In this document: positions 25,427 to 35,094 of the stretch, in pieces
Layout: every line of letters starts with the position of its first letter
Position numbering within the stretch: the first letter of the stretch is position 1
From: Providencia sp.
Lineage (GTDB): Bacteria; Pseudomonadota; Gammaproteobacteria; Enterobacterales; Enterobacteriaceae
Assembly (NCBI RefSeq): GCF_003533305.1
Contig: NZ_DOEH01000027.1
Location: 10,495 to 74,494 of the forward strand
Length of the DNA: 64,000 nucleotides
Direction of reading: 5' to 3'
Notes under the pieces: model-generated
Databases searched by the model: none
What the model saw: the letters and a program-made list of their open reading frames with translations, nothing else
What the model was told of the DNA's origin: nothing
Translations under genes and position numbers: made by a program

Positions 25427-26242
25427 GTGGAGCTTCTTCTTTGCTTATTTGGTTTTATATCAGGGATCACTACTGCATTATTTGGCTTTGGCGGTGGTTT
25501 CATCACAGTCCCCCTATTATACACATTAATTATATTAGTTTGGGGGCCTCGCAGTAACGCTGGAGAGGTTGCCATGCAAATTGCAGTGGCAACTTCAACC
25601 TGTGTGATGATTTTCTCTTCTCTACTTTCGAGTCGTGCTCATTATTTGAAAGGCAATCTCAACGGGTCAATGATACGTCCATTTATTATCCCTATTTCTT
25701 TAGGTGGAATTATGGGGGCATTTATCGCGTTATCGGTAGACAGTGAATGGATCCGTTGGATATTTATTGGCTACTTAGTTATCACAATATTTGATTGTTT
25801 TATTCGCCCCGGTTTTATGAAAATAAGTTCAAATAGTATTGGAGCGGTTAAAAAGAAATTTTATGCAGATACACCGATTGGTGTACTCATTGGCGCAGTC
25901 GCTGCATTTTTAGGTGTTGGCGGCAGTGTAATGACCGTCCCACTAATGAGACGACGTGGTGCTAGTATGATCCAAGCGGCGGCGTTCGCTAATCCGTTAA
26001 CTTTACCGATGGCAATTACTGGCACATTAACCTATTTATATTTTGCGATGACAAAAAATCTTGAGTTAGGTGATGGCTTTATGGGAATGATCTATATTAA
26101 AGGTGCTTTGATTTTAATAACATCCTCATGGCTAGGCATCCGATTTGCAGCGTTATTAATGCCTTATCTGAGTGATAAACGTCATGCACAAAGTTATCCA
26201 TTATTATTGTTAATTGTGTTAGTTGCTATGCTATTAACCTAA
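25427..26242 (+). CDS. TSUP (TauE/SafE) family permease
   Basis: A predicted inner-membrane protein of about 271 aa with eight hydrophobic segments in two repeats. Each repeat carries the family signature: FGFGGGFITVPLL in the first and AFLGVGGSVMTVPLM in the second. TSUP proteins move sulfite, sulfoacetate, organosulfonates or related anions. Two starts are possible: ATG at 25406 without a clear ribosome site, and GTG at 25427 with GAGG exactly 8 nt upstream; I prefer the GTG. It appears to be a single gene between the VWA gene and glnS. Confidence 0.85.
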   Translation: MELLLCLFGFISGITTALFGFGGGFITVPLLYTLIILVWGPRSNAGEVAMQIAVATSTCVMIFSSLLSSRAHYLKGNLNGSMIRPFIIPISLGGIMGAFIALSVDSEWIRWIFIGYLVITIFDCFIRPGFMKISSNSIGAVKKKFYADTPIGVLIGAVAAFLGVGGSVMTVPLMRRRGASMIQAAAFANPLTLPMAITGTLTYLYFAMTKNLELGDGFMGMIYIKGALILITSSWLGIRFAALLMPYLSDKRHAQSYPLLLLIVLVAMLLT

Positions 26243-26358
26243 TCTACCCATGGCATTTTGAGTGGTATTATATAGAGATTAAATGCAGTTTAATGTTGAG
26301 ATTTTCTGCTAAATAGCCCTTTTGGTACACCTTTTGTAGGCGAACCACGATCAAACGG

Positions 26359-26385
26359 TTGTTTCCTGAGTGATTATGGTAGAAT
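26359..26385 (+). promoter_or_regulatory. Possible sigma-70 promoter of glnS
   Basis: TTGTTT (26359-26364) and TAGAAT (26380-26385) separated by 15 bp, about 55 bp before the glnS start. The spacing is short, so the call is tentative. Confidence 0.35.
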
Positions 26386-26439
26386 ATGTTCGGTTACTAC
26401 AGGCTTTTAGCGCGCATTTGGCATTGAGGAATGATGACA

Positions 26440-28107
26440 ATGAATGAGGCAGAAACTCGCCCAACAAATTTTATCCGTCAGATCATAGATGAAGATCTGG
26501 CGACTGGAAAACACACTTCGGTGCACACTCGTTTTCCGCCAGAACCGAATGGCTATTTACACATTGGTCATGCGAAATCAATTTGCTTGAATTTTGGTAT
26601 TGCGCAGGATTATCAGGGACAGTGTAATTTACGTTTTGATGATACCAATCCTGTAAAAGAAGATGTTGAATACGTTAACTCAATTCAAAATGATGTGCAG
26701 TGGCTTGGCTTCAAATGGAGCGGCGATGTTCGCTACTCATCAGATTATTTTGATGCATTGTATCAGTATGCGGTAGAGCTTATTAATAAAGGTCTTGCCT
26801 ATGTTGATGAACTCAGTGCGGATCAAATTCGCGAATACCGTGGTACGTTAAAAGAGCCAGGTAAAAACAGCCCTTATCGTGACCGTCTTATTGCCGACAA
26901 CTTAGCGTTATTTGAAAAAATGCGTGACGGTGGTTTTGAAGAAGGCAAAGCATGTTTACGTGCAAAAATCGATATGGCTTCACCATTTATGGTTATGCGT
27001 GACCCGGTTCTATATCGCATTAAATTTGCAGAACACCATCAAACCGGTAAAAAATGGTGTATCTACCCGATGTATGACTTTACGCATTGTATTTCTGATG
27101 CCCTAGAAGGGATCACGCACTCACTGTGTACATTGGAATTCCAAGATAACCGCCGTTTATACGATTGGGTTTTGGATAATATCACTATAGATTGCCACCC
27201 TCGCCAGTACGAATTTTCGCGCTTGAATCTTGAATACGCGATTATGTCTAAGCGTAAACTCAATCAATTAGTGACTGAAAAACACGTTAATGGTTGGGAT
27301 GACCCTCGTATGTTGACCATTTCAGGTTTACGCCGTCGTGGTTATACAGCAGCTTCTATTCGTGAATTTTGCCTTCGCATTGGTGTCACTAAGCAAGATA
27401 ATAATGTCGAAATGGCATCTCTAGAATCTTGTATTCGTGATGATTTAAATGCATCCGCACCACGAGCCATGGCAGTTATCGACCCAGTTCGTTTAGTGAT
27501 TGAAAATAAAACAAATGGTGAAGAGATTTTAATTGCACCAAATCATCCAAACGACCCAGAGATGGGCACTCGTGAAGTACCATTTAGCAACGAATTATAT
27601 ATTGACCGTGCTGATTTTCGTGAAGAAGCTAACCGTCAATATAAACGCTTAGTTTTAGGTAAAGAAGTTCGCCTGCGTAATGCTTATATTATTAAAGCAG
27701 AACGTGTTGAAAAAGATGCAGAAGGCAATATCACTACTATTTACTGTACCTACGATGAAGATACATTAAATAAAGACCCTGCTGATGGCCGTAAAGTAAG
27801 AGGCGTAATTCACTGGGTGAGCATTCCTCATGCATTACCTGCTGAAATTCGTTTGTACGACCGTTTATTTACGGTGGCAAACCCAGCGGCAGAAGATGAC
27901 TTTTTATCGACGATTAATCCAGAGTCTTTAGTTATTCGCCAAGGTTTTGTTGAACGTAGCTTACAAAATGCAGCACCTGAAAAAGCGTATCAGTTTGAAC
28001 GCGAAGGTTATTTCTGTGCAGATAGTAAGTTGAGTAATGCAGAGCATCTGGTATTTAATCGGACGGTTGGGTTGCGCGATACTTGGTCTAAGGTTGAAGG
28101 GGCTTAA
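26440..28107 (+). CDS. glnS: Glutaminyl-tRNA synthetase
   Basis: About 555 aa, near-identical in plan to E. coli GlnS. The class I signature HIGH is in [15 protein letters not shown] is represented by MSKRK in the Rossmann domain, and the C-terminal beta-barrel anticodon-binding domains end in [10 protein letters not shown]. It charges tRNA-Gln with glutamine. Three ATGs are close together (26431, 26434, 26440); the third aligns with the E. coli start ([19 protein letters not shown]) and sits 10 nt after GAGG, so I choose it. An ERIC-like repeat begins at the very next base after the stop codon. Confidence 0.97.
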   Translation: MNEAETRPTNFIRQIIDEDLATGKHTSVHTRFPPEPNGYLHIGHAKSICLNFGIAQDYQGQCNLRFDDTNPVKEDVEYVNSIQNDVQWLGFKWSGDVRYSSDYFDALYQYAVELINKGLAYVDELSADQIREYRGTLKEPGKNSPYRDRLIADNLALFEKMRDGGFEEGKACLRAKIDMASPFMVMRDPVLYRIKFAEHHQTGKKWCIYPMYDFTHCISDALEGITHSLCTLEFQDNRRLYDWVLDNITIDCHPRQYEFSRLNLEYAIMSKRKLNQLVTEKHVNGWDDPRMLTISGLRRRGYTAASIREFCLRIGVTKQDNNVEMASLESCIRDDLNASAPRAMAVIDPVRLVIENKTNGEEILIAPNHPNDPEMGTREVPFSNELYIDRADFREEANRQYKRLVLGKEVRLRNAYIIKAERVEKDAEGNITTIYCTYDEDTLNKDPADGRKVRGVIHWVSIPHALPAEIRLYDRLFTVANPAAEDDFLSTINPESLVIRQGFVERSLQNAAPEKAYQFEREGYFCADSKLSNAEHLVFNRTVGLRDTWSKVEGA

Positions 28108-28234
28108 AATCCTCGTCATACTTCGTGTTGTAGCTGCGTTGACTTCATAAAGCTACCCGAATCACATACTAGTGTATGCTCATCGGGATAGCTTTATTTG
28201 CCGCCTTACTACAACACGAATTATTTAGAGGATT
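28108..28234. repeat. ERIC-like 127-bp repeat, full length (copy 2)
   Basis: Exactly 127 bp, bounded by AATCCTC and GAGGATT. The core is a long palindrome (AAAGCTA-CCCGA ... CATAC tagt GTATG ... TCGGG-A-TAGCTTT) flanked by GCTGCGTTGACTTC and TTTGCCGCC, the layout of enterobacterial IRU/ERIC elements. It starts directly after the glnS stop codon and would sit in the glnS mRNA 3' end. Confidence 0.85.
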
Positions 28235-28247
28235 ACTTTAAGCGTTA

Positions 28248-28290
28248 ATTTTCCAGTCATACTTCGCGCTGTAGCTGCGTTGACTTCAAT
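28248..28290. repeat. ERIC-like repeat, left-end fragment (copy 3)
   Basis: The sequence from CAGTCATACTTCG through GCTGCGTTGACTTCAAT matches the first ~41 bp of copy 2 almost exactly and then stops. Copy 4 follows a few bases later. Confidence 0.75.
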
Positions 28291-28296
28291 ATTTAA

Positions 28297-28423
28297 TGTC
28301 CCCGTCATTCTTTGCGCCACAGGGGTGTTGGCATCATTAAGCTACCCTAATCACATACTAGTGTATGCTCATCGGGATAGCTTTATTTGCCGCCTACCTG
28401 TGACACAAATTATTTAGGGGACA
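28297..28423. repeat. ERIC-like 127-bp repeat, full length (copy 4)
   Basis: Exactly 127 bp, bounded by TGTCCCC (28297-28303) and GGGGACA (28417-28423). It has the same central palindrome as copy 2 (ACATACTAGTGTATGCTCAT is identical), but different outer arms that still pair with each other, indicating compensatory change. Confidence 0.85.
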
Positions 28424-28456
28424 AATCTGAGTTAAACTTCGCTCGTTTTACTTTTT

Positions 28457-28495
28457 AAAAAGCCGCAATTTTCTGATAAAGATTGCGGCTTTTTT
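28457..28495. terminator. Bidirectional Rho-independent terminator (glnS / DUF5329 gene)
   Basis: Perfect 13-bp stem AAAAAGCCGCAAT (28457-28469) / ATTGCGGCTTTTT (28482-28494). The A and T tracts make it effective in both directions, ending glnS (+) and the convergent small gene (-). Confidence 0.9.
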
Positions 28496-28512
28496 ACAGA
28501 TGGATAAAGCTA

Positions 28513-28917
28513 TTATTTAGTTGTTTTATCTACATTGTTTTTCAATAAATCATGGAGATATTTATTGGCTGACATTATATTGCCTTGCCCATCTTTGACT
28601 TGATATTGTTCACCCGTAATGGATGATTTTGAGGCAACATTATCAATAAATTGCTCTGCGGTTTGTAATCTCTTATGTGTTTTACCTAGCTTTAATCTTA
28701 GGTGAGATTCAGCATCTATAGCACTATGTTCTGTGCCATTTCGAGTGAAAGTGAGATTTTGTTGCTTACCCAGTTCTGTTAATAGCGCTTCTGTACGGAT
28801 CTTTTCTTCAGGGCTTAGGGCGAAAGCTTGGGTTGTGACAAAAAGGCTTAGAAACAAAATTAAAATTGATGAAAAACGACGAAATGATTGAGTTGATAAC
28901 AGTTGCAAGGTATTCAC
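28513..28917 (-). CDS. DUF5329 family periplasmic protein
   Basis: A 134-aa protein with a signal peptide (RRFSSILILFLSLFVTTQAFA, cleaved near ALS). The mature sequence resembles the DUF5329 family: EEKIRTEALLTELGKQQ, FTRNGTEHSAIDAESHLR and LKLGKTHKRLQTAEQFIDNVAS. Function is unknown. The GTG at 28917 lies only 1 nt from its GGAG and may be too close; a TTG at 28908 is 10 nt from the same site and is an alternative start. Convergent with glnS and oriented like kdpE but separated from it. Confidence 0.72.
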   Translation of the reverse strand: MNTLQLLSTQSFRRFSSILILFLSLFVTTQAFALSPEEKIRTEALLTELGKQQNLTFTRNGTEHSAIDAESHLRLKLGKTHKRLQTAEQFIDNVASKSSITGEQYQVKDGQGNIMSANKYLHDLLKNNVDKTTK

Positions 28918-29018
28918 TCCAATACGTTAAGATGCGGGAATTATAGAGCGTTACCGGATTTAAACTATTGGCGTTATTCTGAGAAGTTTATTTTTAAGGA
29001 TTATCTCTATTTGGCCTT

Positions 29019-29702
29019 TTAAGGCATAAAACGATAGCCAATCCCGGTTTCGGTGAGAAGATGAATTGGCCGCGCTGGGTCATTTTCTAGCTTTTGGCGT
29101 AAATGCCCCATATAGATGCGAAGATAATGGTTATGTTCAACATAATTTGGTCCCCATACTTGTAATAGCAAATGGCGCTGAGTCAGTACTTTGCCGCTAT
29201 TAGCAACCATTTCGCTGAGCAAACGAAACTCAATAGGGGTGAGATGTAACTGTTCATCTTTTTTGGTGACAACACGATTAATAAAATCGACGCTAATGTC
29301 ACCGAATTGAAAAAGAGAACTTTCTTGACCTGTTTTACCAAATCGACGTAATGCGACTCGTACCCTTGCCAGCAATTCACTGATACCAAAAGGTTTTGTG
29401 AGATAATCATCAGCGCCAGCGTCAAGAGCGGCGACTTTTTGGGATTCCTCTTCACGAGCCGATAATACAATAACAGGAATACTACTCCACTTACGTAAAT
29501 CACGAATTAAATCAATGCCATCGCCATCAGGTAAGCCAAGATCCAATATCAGCAAGTCAGGCTGTCTGGTGCCAGCCTCAATTAAGCCGCGATGATAGTT
29601 TTCAGCTTCAAAAACCTTCCAATTTTCACCCTCCAACGCAAGGCGAACAAAGCGGCGGATCTCTTTTTCATCTTCAATAATTAGGATTTGATGGGTGCCC
29701 AC
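29019..29702 (-). CDS. kdpE: KdpE response regulator
   Basis: About 227 aa from the GTG at 29702, an OmpR-type regulator. The receiver domain has the acidic pair in IIEDEKEIRR, the phospho-acceptor Asp in LILDLGLPDGDG, and the lysine in DDYLTKPFG. The C-terminal winged helix has LTPIEFRLLSEMV and VEHNHYLRIYMGHLRQKLE. An upstream TTG (29735) lies inside kdpD and has no support, whereas the GTG start gives the length of E. coli KdpE (225). Phosphorylated by KdpD under K+ limitation or osmotic stress, it activates kdpFABC; a matching operator is seen upstream of kdpF. Confidence 0.95.
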   Translation of the reverse strand: MGTHQILIIEDEKEIRRFVRLALEGENWKVFEAENYHRGLIEAGTRQPDLLILDLGLPDGDGIDLIRDLRKWSSIPVIVLSAREEESQKVAALDAGADDYLTKPFGISELLARVRVALRRFGKTGQESSLFQFGDISVDFINRVVTKKDEQLHLTPIEFRLLSEMVANSGKVLTQRHLLLQVWGPNYVEHNHYLRIYMGHLRQKLENDPARPIHLLTETGIGYRFMP

Positions 29703-29718
29703 GATGGTTAGACGTCTC

Positions 29719-32406
29719 CTAGATTTCGGCCTCAATTTCAGGCAATTGTTTTAAAGGTAAAACAAAGTGGAAACTGGCACCACCTTTTTCATTATTTTTA
29801 GCCCAGATCTCACCACCATGTAACTGAATGATAGCACGACAAATTGCAAGACCTAAACCCACGCCAGGAATAGCGGATTCTTTTTGTGCACGCGAAAATT
29901 TATCAAAAATAGTTTGCTCTTGCCCATCAGGGATAGCATTACTGGCATCCCAAATTTCAATATGTACTTTTTGTGGCTCTGTATAGGCACGAATTCCTAT
30001 CGGTGTTTCTTCATCACTATATTTGGTCGCATTTTCCAATAAATTGATGAGTACACGTTCAATCAAGTTTGCATCACAATACAGCAGTAAATCCACTGGA
30101 ATATCAATATCTAGAGGATGACTATGTAAAGTATAATCTAAAGTTCTCACTGCGCTACTGGTAATTTCTTGTAGTGACTGCCATTCAAGATTTGGTTGAA
30201 TACTGCCAGATTGTAAGCGTGCCATATCAAGTAAGTTATTTACCAAGCGGGAAGTACTGAGCACTTGTTGACGCATTTTATCGACTTGGCTTGTATAGGG
30301 TGAATTTTCGGCAGACAAATTGAGCATGAGAATCTCTGTTTGACCAAATAAGACAGTCAATGGAGTTTTTAAATCATGAGAAAGCGCCGCGAGAAGTGAG
30401 TTTCTCAATTGTTCTCGTTCAATATCTAATTTTGCGGCTTCCGCTTGCTTGGTCAGTTGTAAGCGCGATAGGGCACTTGCAATTAATCCGGTAAAAGTTT
30501 GTAGCATGCGTTGTTGTTCGGGAATGAGTAATTGACGTATATTTGTCGGCTCAATAGCAAGAACAGCAAGTGTTTGATCTGCGGAGGTAATGGGTTGTAA
30601 TTGATAAGGTACGCTCGGCAATGTATCTGTACCTGCACCTGCGGGCTGACGTTTATCGAAGCTCCATTTAGCAATGGCTTTATCAATTTGCATTGGGCTA
30701 TGCCCTTTGCATTGCAAAGGAAATAACTGGTTATTTTCATCGGGTAATAATAAGCAGGTTTTTGCTTGAAATGCATTATTGATGAAATGATAACCTGTTT
30801 CGCCAATATCTTCTGTGCTGAGTGCTTGACCCAATTCCTTAGTCATTTCATACAGATGGCGAGTTCGCTGTTCTCGATAGCGTGCAATCCGCGCTTGATA
30901 CCGCATACCCGCAGTGAGATTTCCGACGACGACGCCGACAATTAGCATCACGGAGAAGGTCACTAAATATTGCATATCCATGATAGCTAATGAAAAATGT
31001 GGCTGAACAAAGAATAAATCAAAGCTTATCACATTAATTAAAGCGGCAAAAATAGAGGGGCGACGTCCATAAAATAAGGCAATTAATACTACGCCAAGTA
31101 AATAAAGAGTGACTAAATTGGCTTTATCGAGGGCAAGTAAAAATGTGCGAGAAAAGAGGGTGATAGCGGCGCACATCAGTATCGCCATTAAAAATCCATT
31201 GACGTCAGAGCGCCACTTTTCAGAAAATGGTTTTTTTTCTGGCTCTTTATCCCACTCACTTTTTTCTTCAAGTGCGACGATAACAAGGTCAAGATCGGGT
31301 CCTAATTTGCCTAAGCGATCGGCAAAACCTTCACGAAGATTGAATCTTACCCATTTGCGATGTTTGATCCGACGTCCGATTAAAATTTTGCCTAAATTAT
31401 GCTCTCGCGCATAACGTAAGACTGCTTTTTCTTCTGAAGGATCAGATAACGTGGCTGTTTCGGCTCCTAAGTCCTGCGCCAAACGTAATGCTTTTAAAAT
31501 AGCGCGGCGCTGATTTTCAGGAAGGCGGTACAACGTTGGCGTTTCAACATAAACCGCATGCCAAATACTGCCTAATTTTGCCGCAAGGCGTGCTGCGGCT
31601 CGCACCAATTTTTCATTGCCCATATTATGACCAATGCATAAAAGTAATCCATCACGGGTATGCCAAACGGGTGCTTGTCCTTTTCCGTCACGAAATTCAC
31701 GCATTTGGTCGTCAACACGGTCAGCGGTGCGACGTAAGGCTAATTCACGTAATGCAATAAGATTACCTTTACGGAAAAAGTGCTCGATAGCGCGCTCAGC
31801 TTGTCCTGAAATGTAAACTTTGCCTTCTTTTAAACGTTGGCGTAAATCATCAGGAGGAAGATCGACTAAGACCACTTCATCGGCGGCATCAAAAATATGA
31901 TCGGGGATCGTTTCTCTGACGCGAATACCTGTAATACTGCCAACAATATCATTCAAACTTTCAATGTGTTGGACATTAATCGTTGTGAGTACATCAATAC
32001 CTGCATCAAGTAACTCTTCAACATCTTGCCAACGTTTTGGATGGCGACTGCCTGTCGGATTACTAAAGGCGAGTTCATCCATTAGAATGATGGCTGGATT
32101 TCTTGCAAGAGCTGCATCAATGTCAAAAGCCTGTAAACGACGTCCGCGATGATGAAGTCGGCGAGGCGACAATTGAGCAAGACCATCAAGAAGTGCCGCA
32201 GTCTCTTCCCTTTCATGGGTTTCCACTACGCCAATAAGGACATCTAAGCCTTGTGCTCTTAGACGTTGCGCTTCTTGTAACATGGCATAAGTTTTCCCGA
32301 CACCTGCGCAGGCACCGAAAAATATTTTAAGTTTGCCACGTCCGTGCTCGTTTGCCTTAGCCAAAAGCTCATCTGGATTTGGGCGAACAGGCTCTTGATT
32401 ATTCAT
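29719..32406 (-). CDS. kdpD: KdpD sensor histidine kinase
   Basis: An 895-aa protein, the length of E. coli KdpD (894). Order of domains: N-terminal KdpD domain with Walker A GACAGVGKTYAM (about 32-43), a universal-stress-like domain (about 250-370), four clustered transmembrane helices (about 395-500), a GAF-like region, and HisKA with the phosphorylated His in ALSHDLKTPL, then HATPase_c with GVGLGLAICRAI. It senses K+ and ionic strength and phosphorylates KdpE. The start has GAGG upstream and follows kdpC by 7 bp. Confidence 0.97.
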   Translation of the reverse strand: MNNQEPVRPNPDELLAKANEHGRGKLKIFFGACAGVGKTYAMLQEAQRLRAQGLDVLIGVVETHEREETAALLDGLAQLSPRRLHHRGRRLQAFDIDAALARNPAIILMDELAFSNPTGSRHPKRWQDVEELLDAGIDVLTTINVQHIESLNDIVGSITGIRVRETIPDHIFDAADEVVLVDLPPDDLRQRLKEGKVYISGQAERAIEHFFRKGNLIALRELALRRTADRVDDQMREFRDGKGQAPVWHTRDGLLLCIGHNMGNEKLVRAAARLAAKLGSIWHAVYVETPTLYRLPENQRRAILKALRLAQDLGAETATLSDPSEEKAVLRYAREHNLGKILIGRRIKHRKWVRFNLREGFADRLGKLGPDLDLVIVALEEKSEWDKEPEKKPFSEKWRSDVNGFLMAILMCAAITLFSRTFLLALDKANLVTLYLLGVVLIALFYGRRPSIFAALINVISFDLFFVQPHFSLAIMDMQYLVTFSVMLIVGVVVGNLTAGMRYQARIARYREQRTRHLYEMTKELGQALSTEDIGETGYHFINNAFQAKTCLLLPDENNQLFPLQCKGHSPMQIDKAIAKWSFDKRQPAGAGTDTLPSVPYQLQPITSADQTLAVLAIEPTNIRQLLIPEQQRMLQTFTGLIASALSRLQLTKQAEAAKLDIEREQLRNSLLAALSHDLKTPLTVLFGQTEILMLNLSAENSPYTSQVDKMRQQVLSTSRLVNNLLDMARLQSGSIQPNLEWQSLQEITSSAVRTLDYTLHSHPLDIDIPVDLLLYCDANLIERVLINLLENATKYSDEETPIGIRAYTEPQKVHIEIWDASNAIPDGQEQTIFDKFSRAQKESAIPGVGLGLAICRAIIQLHGGEIWAKNNEKGGASFHFVLPLKQLPEIEAEI

Positions 32407-32413
32407 ATTAACC

Positions 32414-33007
32414 TCAGTGAGTTAGGCTATTTTCTTGTTGTTTATATTCATCAAGGGCGATATTGAGTTCTAACACATTCACCACAGGTTCGCCTAAAAA
32501 TTTAAATAAAGCACTTTGTGTATGTGTGTTTATTAGCGATTTTACCTCTTCTAATGGGATCTGTCTGTTTTTGGCAATTCTTGGCGCTTGATAAAGTGCC
32601 GCCGCAATGGAAATACTTGGATCGAGACCACTTGCCGATGAGGTTAATAAATCAACTGGGATAGCTTGTCCCCCCTCAGGGTTCTGTTGTCGTAGTAATT
32701 CACTACGTTGTGACATGATGTTACTCAGTAATGGGTTACTGACCGCCAAGTTACTACCGCCAGAGGCTAAGGTGTTATAAGGCATTTCCGATGTGGCAGA
32801 AGGGCGACCATGGAAATAGTCAATCCGTTGGTAATTTTGACCAATTAATGCAGAGCCAATAATGTGTTCATCTTGCTTAATGAGCGAGCCGTTGGCTTGC
32901 CATGGAAAGAAGACATTTGCTAGCCCTGTTACCATCAGCGGATAAGCAATTCCCGTTATGAGGGTTAATAATAAAAGCATAATAATTGATGATCTAATCA
33001 TGTTCAT
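32414..33007 (-). CDS. kdpC: KdpC subunit of the K+-transporting ATPase
   Basis: A 197-aa protein with one N-terminal transmembrane helix (SIIMLLLLTLITGIAYPLMVTG) and a periplasmic domain containing IGSALIGQNY, YFHGRPSAT, ASGGSNLAVSNP and ASGLDPSIS. KdpC stabilises the KdpA-KdpB complex and raises ATP affinity. The open frame extends upstream into kdpB, but the ATG at 33007 has AGGA at proper spacing and fits the family length, so I take it. Confidence 0.95.
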   Translation of the reverse strand: MNMIRSSIIMLLLLTLITGIAYPLMVTGLANVFFPWQANGSLIKQDEHIIGSALIGQNYQRIDYFHGRPSATSEMPYNTLASGGSNLAVSNPLLSNIMSQRSELLRQQNPEGGQAIPVDLLTSSASGLDPSISIAAALYQAPRIAKNRQIPLEEVKSLINTHTQSALFKFLGEPVVNVLELNIALDEYKQQENSLTH

Positions 33008-33017
33008 AATGGGTTCC

Positions 33018-35081
33018 TTATATTCCAAATAGGCTAATAAACATATCAATGAGCTTGATACCAATGAATGGAACGATAAGTCCGCCAATACCATAGAGAC
33101 TTAAGTTGCGTTGCAACAGTGATTGAGAACTCATCGGGCGGTAATTAACGCCTTTCAATGCCAAGGGAATTAAAAATATAATGATCAAAGCATTAAAAAT
33201 AACGGCCGATAGCAGGGCGGAAGCCGGTGAATGTAAGTGCATAATATTTAAAGCATTGAGCTGCGGCCAAGTCACAGCAAATGCCGCAGGGATGATGGCA
33301 AAATATTTAGCAATATCATTGGCAATACTGAAGGTGGTGAGTGAGCCACGCGTCATTAACATTTGTTTACCGATATGCACGACTTCAATTAATTTTGTTG
33401 GGTTTGAATCCAAATCCACCATGTTTCCGGCTTCTTTTGCTGCTTGAGTGCCCGAGTTCATCGCGACCGCAACATCCGCTTGTGCAAGTGCTGGCGCATC
33501 ATTCGTACCATCCCCTGTCATTGCAACTAAACGTCCTTCGGATTGATATTGGCGAATTAACGCCAGTTTGGCTTCTGGAGTGGCCTCCGCGAGGAAATCA
33601 TCAACACCGGCTTCGGCAGCAATAGCTGCTGCGGTTAGATGGTTATCACCGGTGATCATGACGGTTTTAATGCCCATACTGCGCATTTGAGCAAAACGTT
33701 CTTTCATGCCACCTTTAACGATATCTTTAAGTGCTACCACGCCAAGTACCGTTTGATTATCGACAACGACTAGCGGTGTGCCACCTAAGCGTGCCACTTG
33801 TTCGACGAGTTTATCGGCTTCAGGGGGAAACTTACTATGGTTAGCTTCTACGTAGCGACGAATGGCATCGGCCGAGCCTTTACGGATCATTCTTTCACCA
33901 ACATTGACACCGCTCATACGAGTCATTGCAGAGAAAGGTACAAAGGTTGCATTCATGGCGTGAATGTCTCTTTCACGTAGATTAAACTTTTGTTTGGCAA
34001 GGATAACGATACTACGGCCTTCTGGAGTTTCATCGGCAAGTGATGATAATTGAGCGGCATCAGCCAGTTGCTGTTCAGTTACACCTGCTAACGGTAAAAA
34101 TTCAGATGCTTGGCGATTACCGAGGGTAATGGTGCCTGTTTTATCAAGTAGCAACACATCCACGTCGCCCGCCGCCTCGACAGCTCGACCGCTGGTGGCG
34201 ATGACGTTCGCCGCTAACATGCGACTCATACCTGCAACGCCGATAGATGAAAGCAACCCGCCAATGGTGGTTGGGATCAAGCACACTAATAATCCAATAA
34301 GCACTAATATCGAGACTGCGCTGCCCGCTCCTGCATTTTCAGCAGCATATAAGGTGAACGGGTAAAGCGTTGCACAAACTAATAAGAAAATGATGGTGAG
34401 GGCCGTTAACAAAATCGTTAACGCGATTTCATTCGGGGTTTTACGACGTTGTGCGCCTTCAACCATTGAGATCATTCGGTCTAAGAAGGTTTCACCCGGA
34501 TTGACTGTACATTCAACAATTAACCAATCTGATAATACACGAGTACCGCCAGTGACAGATGAAAAGTCGCCACCTGACTCACGGATCACTGGGGCTGATT
34601 CTCCTGTAATGGCACTTTCATCGACGGAAGCGCCGCCTTCGATAACTTCACCATCACAAGGAACTGTTTCCCCTGCACGAATAAGTACAATATCGCCTTT
34701 ACGTAGCAAATCAGAACTAACGATTTCTTGTGCCGCATCTAATGATGGTGTTGCCAGTTTAGTGGCGCTACTTTGTTGTTTCACCCCTTTAAGGCTTTGA
34801 GCTTGCGCTTTACTACGACCTTCAGCTAAGGCTTCGGCAAAGTTTGCAAAAATGACGGTAAACCATAGCCACAAGGTGACCATACCACTAAACCATGCAC
34901 TGCCTTCAGCATAGTTAGCTAACATTGCTAGCCATAAAATAGTTGTAATGATACTACCAATATAAACCACAAACATGACAGGGTTACGCCATTGCGCTTG
35001 AGGGGTACATTTTTTACAGGCATCAATAATAGATTGACGGATCAGTGCGTTATCAAACAATTGTGTTTTTTGATTTTTCAT
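33018..35081 (-). CDS. kdpB: KdpB P-type ATPase subunit
   Basis: A 687-aa P1A-type ATPase. The actuator loop TGES is at 159-162, the phosphorylated Asp313 is in DKTGTIT, and [17 protein letters not shown] is the hinge motif of the P-domain. Several transmembrane helices lie at about 35-80, 220-275 and 590-685. It hydrolyses ATP to energise K+ uptake through KdpA. GAGG precedes the ATG and the gap to kdpA is 13 bp. Confidence 0.98.
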   Translation of the reverse strand: MKNQKTQLFDNALIRQSIIDACKKCTPQAQWRNPVMFVVYIGSIITTILWLAMLANYAEGSAWFSGMVTLWLWFTVIFANFAEALAEGRSKAQAQSLKGVKQQSSATKLATPSLDAAQEIVSSDLLRKGDIVLIRAGETVPCDGEVIEGGASVDESAITGESAPVIRESGGDFSSVTGGTRVLSDWLIVECTVNPGETFLDRMISMVEGAQRRKTPNEIALTILLTALTIIFLLVCATLYPFTLYAAENAGAGSAVSILVLIGLLVCLIPTTIGGLLSSIGVAGMSRMLAANVIATSGRAVEAAGDVDVLLLDKTGTITLGNRQASEFLPLAGVTEQQLADAAQLSSLADETPEGRSIVILAKQKFNLRERDIHAMNATFVPFSAMTRMSGVNVGERMIRKGSADAIRRYVEANHSKFPPEADKLVEQVARLGGTPLVVVDNQTVLGVVALKDIVKGGMKERFAQMRSMGIKTVMITGDNHLTAAAIAAEAGVDDFLAEATPEAKLALIRQYQSEGRLVAMTGDGTNDAPALAQADVAVAMNSGTQAAKEAGNMVDLDSNPTKLIEVVHIGKQMLMTRGSLTTFSIANDIAKYFAIIPAAFAVTWPQLNALNIMHLHSPASALLSAVIFNALIIIFLIPLALKGVNYRPMSSQSLLQRNLSLYGIGGLIVPFIGIKLIDMFISLFGI

Positions 35082-35094
35082 TTTTTTACCCTCA

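Noticed and set aside
29703..29735. Longer KdpE from TTG at 29735
   Set aside because: It would start inside kdpD and adds a basic tail absent in E. coli KdpE; GTG at 29702 gives the expected length.
30483..30806. 107-codon minus-strand ORF inside kdpD in another frame
   Set aside because: Out-of-frame overlap with kdpD, whose reading is certain.
34390..34800. 136-codon plus-strand ORF inside kdpB
   Set aside because: Shadow of a highly conserved gene on the other strand, with no ribosome site or domain.
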